Shown here piece by piece: positions 41,293-49,422 of a DNA stretch of 64,000 bases. The translations under genes were made by a program, and so were the position numbers. Position 1 is the stretch's first letter. Every line of letters starts with the position of its first letter. The DNA is from Streptomyces coacervatus (GTDB lineage Bacteria > Actinomycetota > Actinomycetes > Streptomycetales > Streptomycetaceae). Under the pieces are notes generated by a model. That model was not told where the DNA came from. It was given only the letters and a program-made list of their open reading frames with translations, and made no database searches. Where the stretch lies: positions 1 through 64,000 of the forward strand of contig NZ_JARHTP010000027.1 in NCBI RefSeq assembly GCF_029223485.1, in the 5' to 3' direction.

Positions 41293-42696
41293 GTGCCCGA
41301 CTTCGACATGCTTGTCATCGGATCCGGCCCGGGTGGCCAGAAGGCCGCCATCGCCGCGGCCAAGCTCGGCCGCCGGGTCGCCGTCGTCGACCGCCCCGAC
41401 ATGGTCGGCGGGGTCTCCATCCATACCGGCACCATCCCCTCCAAGACCCTGCGCGAGGCGGTGCTGTACCTGACCGGTCTCACCCAGCGCGATCTGTACG
41501 GGCAGAGCTACCGGCTGAAGGAGGACATCACCGTCTCCGACCTGACCGCGCGCACCCAGCACGTGGTCGGCCGGGAGGTCGACGTCATCCGCAGCCAGCT
41601 CTCCCGCAACCACGTCTCCCTGTTCGCCGGCACCGGCAGTTTCGTCGATCCCCACACCATCGCGCTGCGCGAGGTCACCGGTCACGAACGGCTGCTCAGC
41701 GCCGAGCACATCGTCATCGCCACCGGTACCCGGCCGGCGCGGCCCGACAGCGTCGAGTTCGACGGCCGTACGATCATGGACTCCGACAATGTGCTGGAGC
41801 TGGAACGCGTCCCGCGCTCCATGGTCATCGTCGGCGCCGGGGTCATCGGCATGGAGTACGCCTCCATGTTCGCCGCGCTCGGCAGCAAGGTGACGGTCGT
41901 CGAGAAGCGGGCCGGAATGCTCGACATGTGCGACGTCGAGGTCATCGAGTCGCTCAAGTACCACCTGCGGGACCTCGCCGTGACCTTCCGGTTCGGGGAG
42001 ACCGTCGCCGCGGTGGAGCGCCATCCGCGGGGCACGCTCACCATCCTGGAGAGCGGCAAGAAGATACCGGCCGACGCGGTGATGTACTCGGCGGGCCGGC
42101 AGGGCCTGACCGACGAACTCGACCTGGACAAGGCCGGACTGTCCGCGGACCGGCGCGGCCGGATCACCGTCGACGAGCACTACCGCACCGAGGTGCCGCA
42201 CATCTACGCGGTCGGCGATGTGATCGGCTTCCCGGCGCTGGCCGCAACGTCGATGGAACAGGGGCGGACGGCCGCCTACCACGCCTGCGGTGAACCGGTC
42301 GGCCAGATGGACAACCTGCAGCCCATCGGCATCTACACCATCCCGGAGATCAGCTTCGTCGGCCGTACCGAGGACCAACTCACCGACGAATGCGTGCCGT
42401 TCGAGGTCGGCATCTCCCGCTACCGCGAACTGGCCCGCGGGCAGATCATCGGCGACTCGCACGGCATGCTGAAGCTGCTGGTCTCCCCCGAGGACCGCAC
42501 CCTGCTCGGCGTGCACTGCTTCGGCACCGGCGCCACCGAACTCATCCACATCGGCCAGTCGGTGATGGGCTGCGGCGGAACCGTGGACTATCTGGTCGAC
42601 GCGGTCTTCAACTATCCGACGCTGGCGGAGTCCTACAAGGTCGCCGCTCTCGACGCCACGAACAAGCTCCGGCAGATCGACCGGATCGGCGACTGA
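41293..42696 (+). CDS. sthA: Soluble pyridine nucleotide transhydrogenase
   Basis: 467 residues of the flavoprotein disulfide-reductase family: LVIGSGPGGQKAAIAAAKLG (FAD), VIVGAGVIGMEYASMFAALG (NAD(P)), IYAVGDVIGFPALAATSMEQ and a C-terminal dimer domain. In place of the redox CxxxxC pair it has GGVSIHTGTIPSKTL, with no cysteine, which marks SthA (Si-specific transhydrogenase) rather than lipoamide dehydrogenase. It moves hydride between NADPH and NAD to balance the two pools. The GTG at 41293 follows GGAAG with almost no spacer; an ATG five codons later is possible. Confidence 0.9.
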   Translation: MPDFDMLVIGSGPGGQKAAIAAAKLGRRVAVVDRPDMVGGVSIHTGTIPSKTLREAVLYLTGLTQRDLYGQSYRLKEDITVSDLTARTQHVVGREVDVIRSQLSRNHVSLFAGTGSFVDPHTIALREVTGHERLLSAEHIVIATGTRPARPDSVEFDGRTIMDSDNVLELERVPRSMVIVGAGVIGMEYASMFAALGSKVTVVEKRAGMLDMCDVEVIESLKYHLRDLAVTFRFGETVAAVERHPRGTLTILESGKKIPADAVMYSAGRQGLTDELDLDKAGLSADRRGRITVDEHYRTEVPHIYAVGDVIGFPALAATSMEQGRTAAYHACGEPVGQMDNLQPIGIYTIPEISFVGRTEDQLTDECVPFEVGISRYRELARGQIIGDSHGMLKLLVSPEDRTLLGVHCFGTGATELIHIGQSVMGCGGTVDYLVDAVFNYPTLAESYKVAALDATNKLRQIDRIGD

Positions 42697-42968
42697 CCGT
42701 CCGTTCCCCGGGGGCCTCACCGACCGCAGCCGGGAGGTTACCCCCTGGTCAACTTGAAAGCTCAAAGTCTGGGGCTATCATCACTCGCACACACGGCGTG
42801 ACCGTCCGGCGACGCATCGGCCGGGCGGTATCCGCCGCGCTTTTTCGCCGCCCTTGACCTGAGGCCAACCCTCTTCCGTCCGGGGCGGGTTCATCACCCC
42901 CCACCTCCCCCTACGCCGTCGGGGCCTGGTTCGCCCTCGCGTCGTGCAAGACGGAAAGCAGCGCAACC
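42697..42968. other. Intergenic region, no gene seen
   Basis: 272 bases between sthA and the permease on the same strand. It includes a relatively AT-rich stretch (CAACTTGAAAGCTCAAAG near 42750) that probably contains the permease promoter; CTTGAAAGCTCAAAG is a weak imperfect inverted repeat. No short frame with a good ribosome site was found. Confidence 0.4.
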
Positions 42969-44441
42969 ATGAGCAACAACAGGGGCAGAGGGCTGCAGGC
43001 CAATGCCCTCGGTACGTTCGACACCGTGGTGATGGCCGTGGCGGGCAGCGCTCCGGCGTACTCGATCGCCTCGACCACCGCGGTCCTGGTCGGCGCGGTG
43101 GGCCTGGCCAGCCCGGCCGCACTGCTGTACTGCGCGATACCGATGCTGGGCATCGCGCTGGCGTTCACCTATCTCGGCCGTATCGATGTGAACGCGGGCG
43201 CCAGTTACTCCTGGGTGGGGCGCACGCTGCATCCGTTTCTCGGCTTCATCAGCGGGTGGGCGCTGGTGATCTCGGCGACCATCTTCATGGTGGCCGGTTC
43301 GCTGCCCGCCGGTTCGATGACGCTGGCCCTGTTCGACGACGGCCTCGCCGACAACACGGCGCTGTCGACGGTGGTCGGCGCGGCCTGGTTCGTCGTCATG
43401 CTGCTCGTGGTCCTGGGCGGAGCCCGGCTCACCGTCCGCGCCCAGCTCGTCATGTCCGGCGTCGAGCTCACGATACTGGCGCTGTTCGCGGTGCTTGCCG
43501 TCCTCCACACCGGGGGCGCCCGCCCGTTCGACTGGTCCTGGCTCGGCTTCTCCCACTTCCACGGGGTGTCCGGCTTCGCCTCGGGCGCCTTGGTCGCGGC
43601 CTTCTACTACTGGGGCTGGGACGTCACCAGCAACCTGAGCGAGGAGACCCGCAACAGCCGTCGTACGACGGGACTCGCCGGGCTGATCGGGGTGGGCATC
43701 GTCTTTCTGCTCTTCGAGGCGTTCACCATCGCGGTGAACGTCATCCTGTCCTCGAAGCAGATCGAGGCGAACGACGCGAACGTGCTGGGTGCGCTCGGCG
43801 ACGCGATCTGGCCGGGCTGGGGCGGCAAACTGCTCGTCGTCTCGGTGATGCTGTCGACCATCGCCACCCTGGAGACCACCCTCATCCAGGTCACCCGCTC
43901 CCTGTTCGCCATGGGCCGCGACCGTACGATGCCCTCCGCGCTCGGGCGGGTGCACCGCACCTGGAACACCCCGTGGGTGGCCGTCACGGTGGTGGGCGGA
44001 GTCGCGCTGGCGATGTTCATCGCCTCCAACGCGCTCGGCTCGGTGGGCGACATCCTCTCCGACGCGATCCAGGCGATCGGCCTGCAGATCGCCGTGTACT
44101 ACGGCCTCGCGGGCCTCGCGGTGGTCGTGGCGTACCGCAGGATGCTGCTGAAGTCGCCGACCGACTTCCTGCTCGGCGGGGTGTGGCCGCTGTTCGGCGC
44201 CCTGTTCATGTTCTGGATCTTCGCCGAGTCACTGAGCGGGCTCGACACCGCAGCGATCGCCATCGGCATCGGCGGGCTGGCCGTCGGGCTGGTCCCGATG
44301 CTCTGGTACTGGAGGCAGGGCAGCGACTACTACCGGCCCGCCCGCCTGGACGCCAGCCGCACCGTCGAGGCGGAGTACGTGCCCGACGGCCTGACGGCCG
44401 CGAACTCCCGTGTCCACGAAGGTCTCTCCACCGACTTCTGA
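42969..44441 (+). CDS. APC-superfamily amino acid permease
   Basis: 490 residues, about 12 transmembrane helices. TM1 has the APC pattern VVMAVAGSAPAYSIASTTAV, whose unwound small-residue stretch binds the substrate amino group. NLSEETRNSRRTTGLAG is the conserved intracellular loop after TM6. It imports or exchanges amino acids or related amines with protons. The C-terminus is a 50-residue hydrophilic tail. The next gene starts 11 bases later, so they share an operon. Substrate cannot be assigned. Confidence 0.88.
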   Translation: MSNNRGRGLQANALGTFDTVVMAVAGSAPAYSIASTTAVLVGAVGLASPAALLYCAIPMLGIALAFTYLGRIDVNAGASYSWVGRTLHPFLGFISGWALVISATIFMVAGSLPAGSMTLALFDDGLADNTALSTVVGAAWFVVMLLVVLGGARLTVRAQLVMSGVELTILALFAVLAVLHTGGARPFDWSWLGFSHFHGVSGFASGALVAAFYYWGWDVTSNLSEETRNSRRTTGLAGLIGVGIVFLLFEAFTIAVNVILSSKQIEANDANVLGALGDAIWPGWGGKLLVVSVMLSTIATLETTLIQVTRSLFAMGRDRTMPSALGRVHRTWNTPWVAVTVVGGVALAMFIASNALGSVGDILSDAIQAIGLQIAVYYGLAGLAVVVAYRRMLLKSPTDFLLGGVWPLFGALFMFWIFAESLSGLDTAAIAIGIGGLAVGLVPMLWYWRQGSDYYRPARLDASRTVEAEYVPDGLTAANSRVHEGLSTDF

Positions 44442-44452
44442 GGCAGACCCCG

Positions 44453-45412
44453 ATGGCGAGAGACCGATTCGCTCCCGACTACGACCCCGACTGCGGAGAC
44501 GCGCCCCTGACCGACGCACGCCACGACATCGTCATCGGCCGCTGGCAGGGCCTCAGGGACTTGCTGCGGGTCACCGGCCCGGACTGGCTGGCCCGCGGCC
44601 ACCGGGTCCGGCTGCTGGCACAGGCCTGCGCGGGCAGTTCCACGGTGGAGTCGTGGCTGGCGGCCGAACCCCACAGCGGTGACGCGCTGGTGCTGCGGGC
44701 GGCGACGGAGACGGCCCGCGCGTTCAACCTGGCCATCGCCGCCGGCCGGGGTGTGCCGATCGACCAGCACCGCATCGACACCGCGGTGACGGCGTGTCTG
44801 CAGGCCGCGGAGGCCTACCTGGACGATCCGACACCGTGGATCTCCCTGATCTCGGTGGCCCGGCTGTACTCCTCGGGCGTGCGCCGGCAGGAACTGTCGC
44901 GCTGGTGGGACGAGTTGCACCGGCGCGACCCGTACAGCGTGGAGGGCCATCTGCAGGTCCTGCACTACTACTCGGCACGCTGGCACGGCACGCACGGCCT
45001 CATGTACGACTTCGCCCGCGACGCGGCCGGAGTGGCACCCCCGGGCTGCGCACTGCCGGTTCTGGTGCAGTACGCACGGGTGGAGGAGTACCGCTACGCC
45101 CTCGATGCCGCCAAGGGCAGCCAGTCGGCGGTGGGCCTCGGGCAGCACTGGAACCACGACGGCGCCGTCAGCGACGTACGCCGCACCTGGCAGCGCTGGA
45201 TCACGGGCCGCACGGACAGCGGCATCGCCCCCGGCGAACTGCGCGACCTCAACTATCTGGCACACGCCGCCTGCAACGCGCATGTCCCGGACGTCGCCAC
45301 CGCCCTGCTGCGGATGCTGGGGCGCCGGGCCACCCGAACTCCCTGGTCGTACACGGGAGATCCGGACCAGCAGTTCGTCAAGTGGCGCAAGGAGCTGAAG
45401 CTGCGGGGGTGA
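44453..45412 (+). CDS. Uncharacterised helical repeat protein
   Basis: 319 residues, soluble, no signal. It looks all-helical, with TPR-like amphipathic helices such as LVLRAATETARAFNLAIAAG, TACLQAAEAYLDDPTPW and HLQVLHYYSARWHGTHGLMY. The overall layout recalls DUF4034-type proteins, but I am not certain. It begins 11 bases after the permease stop and so is probably cotranscribed with it. It converges on the proteasome beta-subunit gene, 27 bases between stops. Confidence 0.6.
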   Translation: MARDRFAPDYDPDCGDAPLTDARHDIVIGRWQGLRDLLRVTGPDWLARGHRVRLLAQACAGSSTVESWLAAEPHSGDALVLRAATETARAFNLAIAAGRGVPIDQHRIDTAVTACLQAAEAYLDDPTPWISLISVARLYSSGVRRQELSRWWDELHRRDPYSVEGHLQVLHYYSARWHGTHGLMYDFARDAAGVAPPGCALPVLVQYARVEEYRYALDAAKGSQSAVGLGQHWNHDGAVSDVRRTWQRWITGRTDSGIAPGELRDLNYLAHAACNAHVPDVATALLRMLGRRATRTPWSYTGDPDQQFVKWRKELKLRG

Positions 45413-45439
45413 CCGATCGGAACAGGCCGACGACGGCGG

Positions 45440-46294
45440 TCAGGAGGCGGCGTTCGGTCCGTCCGGGCGGGTGCTGCGCTGCTCGACCATCTCCCGGCTC
45501 AGCGCCTCGGCCTCCGGCTCGGAAAGCCGCTCGAAGCCCTCCTCGGTGATCACCGACACGATGGGGAAGATACGGCGGTTGATGTCCGGGCCGCCGGTGG
45601 CGGAGTCGTCGTCGGCCGCGTCGTACAGGGCCTGGAGGGCGGCCAGGGCGGCCTCCCGACGGTCCATGCCCTTGCGGAACAGCTTCTTGAGCGCGCCGCG
45701 GGCGTACGGCGATCCGGAGCCCTCGGCGTGGAAGTCCGTCTTCTCGTACAGGCCGCCGACCACGTCGAAGCTGAAGATGCGGCCCTTCTCGCCGTCCGGG
45801 GCGGACTCGTCGTAGCCGGTCAGAAGCGGTACGACGGCGAGGCCCTGCATGGCCTGGCCGAGGTTCTCCCGGATCATGCCGGCCAGGCGGTTCGCCTTCG
45901 CGTTGAGGGTCATGGGGATGCCCTCGATCTTCTCGAAGTGCGCCAGCTCGACCTGGTACAGCTTGACCATGTCCAGGGCGAGCCCGACGGTACCGGCGAA
46001 GGCCACGGCGGTGTAGTCGTCCGCGGGATGCACCTTCTCCAGGTCGCGCTGCGCGATGAGGTTGCCCATCGTGGCGCGGCGGTCGCCGGCGATCAGCACA
46101 CCGTCGCGGTAGGCGAGGGCCAGCACGGTGGTGCCGTGCGGGAACTGGCCGTCCCGGGCCCGGACGCCGTCGGGGAAGGGGCGGCGGGTGGGCAGCAGTT
46201 CGGGGCGGTGCGCCGCCAGGAACTGGGCGAAGGACGCCACTCCCGGAGTGAAGAACTCCTCCCCCAGCCCGCCACCCGTGTCACTCGCGATCAT
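45440..46294 (-). CDS. prcB: Orphan 20S proteasome beta subunit
   Basis: 284 residues. A 54-residue propeptide (with FFTPGVASFAQFLAAHRPEL) ends at PHG before Thr55, the mature Thr1 nucleophile. Asp17 (AGDRRATMGN), Lys33 (DLEKVHP) and the GSGSPYARG and DDDSATGGPD motifs are intact, so it should be active when assembled with alpha subunits. In mature numbering residue 45 is Phe and 49 is Val (TAVAFAGTVG); housekeeping Streptomyces PrcB has Ile45 and Ala49, from memory of S. coelicolor. These line the S1 pocket. No prcA, pup, dop or arc is adjacent, so it is a second copy or displaced gene. Strong GGAGGGGGAG ribosome site. Possible role: a proteasome with altered specificity or inhibitor resistance. 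Confidence 0.9.
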   Translation of the reverse strand: MIASDTGGGLGEEFFTPGVASFAQFLAAHRPELLPTRRPFPDGVRARDGQFPHGTTVLALAYRDGVLIAGDRRATMGNLIAQRDLEKVHPADDYTAVAFAGTVGLALDMVKLYQVELAHFEKIEGIPMTLNAKANRLAGMIRENLGQAMQGLAVVPLLTGYDESAPDGEKGRIFSFDVVGGLYEKTDFHAEGSGSPYARGALKKLFRKGMDRREAALAALQALYDAADDDSATGGPDINRRIFPIVSVITEEGFERLSEPEAEALSREMVEQRSTRPDGPNAAS

Positions 46295-46390
46295 GCCACT
46301 CCCCCTCCTCGTCGGCCCGACATCGGACTCCTACCTGAACCGGCACCGCGGGAAACACCCGCACCGTGCACGGGGTTGGTTCGCGGGCTC

Positions 46391-46786
46391 TCAGTCGTGG
46401 GGGAACGAGTGGTGTTCGTGCGCGACCAGCCAGCGGTTGCGCTCCTTGCGCAGGCCGATCGTCAACCGCAGGCGGAGCGTGGGGTGTTCAGCAAGTTCCT
46501 GAGGCGTCGCGCAGTACAGCAGTGCGTGCGCGTAGGCGACATCGGTGCCGGCGGTGACGTCGAGGGACTCGATGTCGAAGCAGGCGCCCTGGGCCTGCCA
46601 TGCGAAGAACGGCGGCCAGGTCGCGCGGTAGGCGGCAAGGCCGCGAATGCCCTCGTCCGGCGGCGGGACGTCGTACATCACGATGTCCTCGGCATGGTCG
46701 GCGAGGACGCCGTCCAGGTCGCCGCGGTGGACGGCCTCGGCCCACTTCTCGATCAGTGTGCGGATCTGTGCTGCGTCGTCGGGCAC
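46391..46786 (-). CDS. SnoaL/NTF2-like ketosteroid isomerase-fold protein
   Basis: 131 residues from the GTG at 46786, with AGGGAG 8 bases upstream. It opens PDDAAQIRTLIEKWAEAVHR, followed by LDGVLADHAEDIVMYDVPPP and ends LRKERNRWLVAHEHHSFPHD, the usual alpha-plus-beta cone. Proteins with this HSxP ending (the DUF4440/SnoaL-like group) are annotated as ketosteroid isomerase homologues; the ligand is unknown. It diverges from the kinase gene at 46890 across 103 bases. Confidence 0.85.
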   Translation of the reverse strand: MPDDAAQIRTLIEKWAEAVHRGDLDGVLADHAEDIVMYDVPPPDEGIRGLAAYRATWPPFFAWQAQGACFDIESLDVTAGTDVAYAHALLYCATPQELAEHPTLRLRLTIGLRKERNRWLVAHEHHSFPHD

Positions 46787-46889
46787 GGCACCGGCTCCCT
46801 TCCTCACCACGGACGTGTCCCCCTGGAGAGACGACTCCCCGCGCCGCCGCAGTTCATCGCGCCGCCGTCCGGGTGACAGACTCTGCCGT

Positions 46890-47546
46890 GTGCCGCTGAC
46901 TTTCGACGATCTACTGACCCGTGCCCGCGCTCTTCCCCGAGGGGGTCGGCGCGCGGTCCTCGGCATCGCCGGCAGCCCGGGCGCGGGCAAGTCCACGCTC
47001 GCGGAGAGCCTGGTGCGGGAGCTGAACGGGGCGGCCGGACAGCCGTGGGTCGCGCATGTCCCCATGGACGGCTTCCACCTCGCCGACGTCGAGCTGGACC
47101 GGCTGGGCCGCCGGGACCGCAAGGGAGCGCCCGACACCTTCGACGCGGCGGGGTACGCGGCGCTGCTGGCACGCCTGCGCGAGGAGGACGAAGCCGACGT
47201 GGTGTACGCGCCGGGGTTCGAGCGGGTGCTGGAGCAGCCGATCGCGGGCGCCGTCCCGGTGCCGCCGACGGCCCGGCTGGTGGTGACCGAGGGCAACTAC
47301 CTGTTGCTGGACACGGGAGCCTGGCCCCGCGTCCGCAGCCGGCTCGACGAGGTGTGGTTCTGCGAACTGGACGAGCAGGAGCGCCTGAGGCGGCTGATCG
47401 CCCGGCACGAGGAGTTCGGCAAGGGGCACGAGGAGGCGGTGGCCTGGGTGGAGCGCAGCGACCAGCACAATGCGGAGGTGGTCGCCGCGAGCCGGGCGCG
47501 GGCCGACCTGGTGGTCCCGGTGGGCGAACTCGCCCTCAAGTACTGA
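46890..47546 (+). CDS. P-loop nucleoside/sugar kinase-like protein
   Basis: 218 residues. Walker A is VLGIAGSPGAGKSTLAESLV; VPMDGFHLADVELDRLGRRD matches the uridine kinase/phosphoribulokinase-like MDGFH motif, and LVVTEGNYLLLD is the Walker-B-like strand. Family members annotated as nucleoside/nucleotide kinase or fructokinase-like phosphorylate nucleosides, pantothenate or sugars; the substrate is not clear here. The GTG at 46890 follows a weak ribosome site. Its end overlaps the convergent toroid-enzyme gene by 11 bases. Confidence 0.85.
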   Translation: MPLTFDDLLTRARALPRGGRRAVLGIAGSPGAGKSTLAESLVRELNGAAGQPWVAHVPMDGFHLADVELDRLGRRDRKGAPDTFDAAGYAALLARLREEDEADVVYAPGFERVLEQPIAGAVPVPPTARLVVTEGNYLLLDTGAWPRVRSRLDEVWFCELDEQERLRRLIARHEEFGKGHEEAVAWVERSDQHNAEVVAASRARADLVVPVGELALKY

Positions 47547-49389
47547 CCGCGCGCAGCGTCAACCCCGGCTCCCCCCGCTCGTCGTCGGCGCCGATCACCG
47601 CGGTGAAGGCGGCGGTGCGGACGGCCAGCCCCTCCTCGGTCCGTTCGACCGACACCGTGAGCGGCCCCTCGGAGCCGTACCGTACGGCGAACACATGCAG
47701 GTCGTCCGGCGCGTCCGGGATCGGGCCCGCCTCCAGGGCGGTGGAGCTCACCAGGTGGCGCCAGCCGTCGTCGGGGTTGCCGTAGCCGCGCGGGTCGGCG
47801 GCGAGCGCGAACGCCGCCTGCTCCTGGGTGAGTTCCGCGCGGGCGTCGAAGTGCTCCTCGCCCTGCGCCTGCGGGTGTGTCAGACGCAGCGTGCCCGCCG
47901 ACGCCACCGCGCCCTCGGCCGTCCGCCGCACCCGGTTGCCGTCGTCCGCCGCGTACGGCAGGCCGGCGAGCAGATACGGGTCTCCGGGCAGGCGTTCCAC
48001 GGCGACCGTCGTCCACAGGCTAGTGCCGTCGGTGACGTAGAGGGACCGTACGTGCCGCAGGACGTGGTCGCGGCCGACGACCGGCTTGGTGACCACCTTC
48101 GCGGCAAGGCCGTCGGTGCGCACGTCCCGTACCCGAACTTCGCCCATGGGTCGGCAGAACACGAATCCGTCCAGTACGGGGCCGAAGCCGTGCTGGCGGG
48201 CCACGGCCGCCGGAAGGTAGTAGGTGCCGCCCGCCTCGACGACCGAAGGGGTCATACGGTCGTCGAAGGCCACCGAGACGGTGCCCGCCCGGAGTTGGTG
48301 GCGCACCGGCTCGGTCGAGGGTGTGCGGTGCCAGCGCGTGGGGTCCTGGATCTGCCAGACCAGCATCCAGGCGAAGTGGCCGTCGACCCCACCGTCGGGT
48401 TTGGCCGCGTGCCGCCCCCAGCGGGTGTCGCCCCGGTAGCGGCCCAGGTCGGAGCCGATACGGCGGCTGAAGTAGCGCAGGCCGAGGACCGACTCGAAGC
48501 CGGAGTGCTGCTCGCTGTAGCGGGGACCGCCGTTGTCGAAGCCGCCGCCGGTGAGACGGGCGTCGATGTAGCGGGCGAGGGCGTCGCCGTCCTCGGCGAA
48601 GATCTCCGCGCCGCTGACCCGGTGGGCCTGGGCGAGAAAGGAGAGGGAGATCGGGCCGTAGTTGTTGTCGTAGGCGCCGCCGTGCTCGGGAGGCAGCAGG
48701 GCGCCCCGGTCGCGTACCCGGTGGGCGCGGATCTCCTCGGCGTACACCTCGACCGCCCGGGAGCGGACCAACTCCCCTTCCTGTGCTGGGAGATGACGCG
48801 CCAGCATCAGGCCGCCGACCACGCACCCGATGGCCTGGTTGCCGGCCTCCTGCGGGTTGAAGAAGGTCGCCTCGGTCAGCCAGCGCCAGTAGCCCTGCGC
48901 CACCTCCAGCAGCCGGGTTCGCTGGTCGGGGTCGATCAGGCCGTCCGGTGCGTCGAGGATGTTGACCGCCTGGAGCAGCGCCCACGCCGTGCTCGGCCAG
49001 TCGCCGATGGGGTGGGCGCCCGCCTGCAGGACGTAACGGGCGTACGGGAAGCCCGAGTTGCGGATCCTCAGGTTCGGGTAGCCGGGGTTGTCCTCGACGT
49101 AGACCCGCTCGCGCAGGTGGAAGGCGAGGCTGCGGTGCACCGCCTCCGGCAGCCGCGGGTCCTCGGTGCGCTGCAGGGCGAGCACCAGCAGGGACGTGAT
49201 GCCGAGCGAAGTGTCGCCGATGTCGTCCAGGCAGTCGGGGTGTTCGAGGTTGCCCTCCGGCGTGATCCGCCGCAGGGCCTGCTCGACGACGTCGGCGAGG
49301 ACGGCGTCGTACGCCTCGGGGCTGTCGAGCAGGTCGTGCAGGGAGCCGCGCTGGTGGGGCAGGTGCACGGGGATCAGCCCTTCATGCAT
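47536..49389 (-). CDS. Helical-toroid glycan enzyme, heparinase-like
   Basis: 617 residues, cytoplasmic by lack of signal. The N-terminal two thirds looks like an (alpha/alpha) toroid (LGITSLLVLALQRTED, WALLQAVNILDAP, GNQAIGCVVGGLMLARHL), and PPEHGGAYDNNYGPISLSFL resembles the His/Tyr/Asn region of heparinase II/III-type lyases. The C-terminal third is beta-rich (SVAFDDRMTPSVVEAGGTYY, then HVLRHVRSLYVTDGTSLW), as in lyases with a beta-sandwich lid. I cannot place it in a named family. It ends a sugar-import operon, 33 bases after the preceding gene. The ATG at 49389 has no ribosome site; a GTG at 49368 has GAAGGG 9 bases upstream and may be the true start. Confidence 0.6.
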   Translation of the reverse strand: MHEGLIPVHLPHQRGSLHDLLDSPEAYDAVLADVVEQALRRITPEGNLEHPDCLDDIGDTSLGITSLLVLALQRTEDPRLPEAVHRSLAFHLRERVYVEDNPGYPNLRIRNSGFPYARYVLQAGAHPIGDWPSTAWALLQAVNILDAPDGLIDPDQRTRLLEVAQGYWRWLTEATFFNPQEAGNQAIGCVVGGLMLARHLPAQEGELVRSRAVEVYAEEIRAHRVRDRGALLPPEHGGAYDNNYGPISLSFLAQAHRVSGAEIFAEDGDALARYIDARLTGGGFDNGGPRYSEQHSGFESVLGLRYFSRRIGSDLGRYRGDTRWGRHAAKPDGGVDGHFAWMLVWQIQDPTRWHRTPSTEPVRHQLRAGTVSVAFDDRMTPSVVEAGGTYYLPAAVARQHGFGPVLDGFVFCRPMGEVRVRDVRTDGLAAKVVTKPVVGRDHVLRHVRSLYVTDGTSLWTTVAVERLPGDPYLLAGLPYAADDGNRVRRTAEGAVASAGTLRLTHPQAQGEEHFDARAELTQEQAAFALAADPRGYGNPDDGWRHLVSSTALEAGPIPDAPDDLHVFAVRYGSEGPLTVSVERTEEGLAVRTAAFTAVIGADDERGEPGLTLRAVST

Positions 49390-49422
49390 GAGGTGGCCAT
49401 GGCGTGGGTCGGGTCGTCGGGG

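Noticed and set aside
45440..46294. Housekeeping proteasome locus
   Set aside because: No prcA, pup, dop, pafA or arc on either side, and the pocket residues differ from the usual PrcB.
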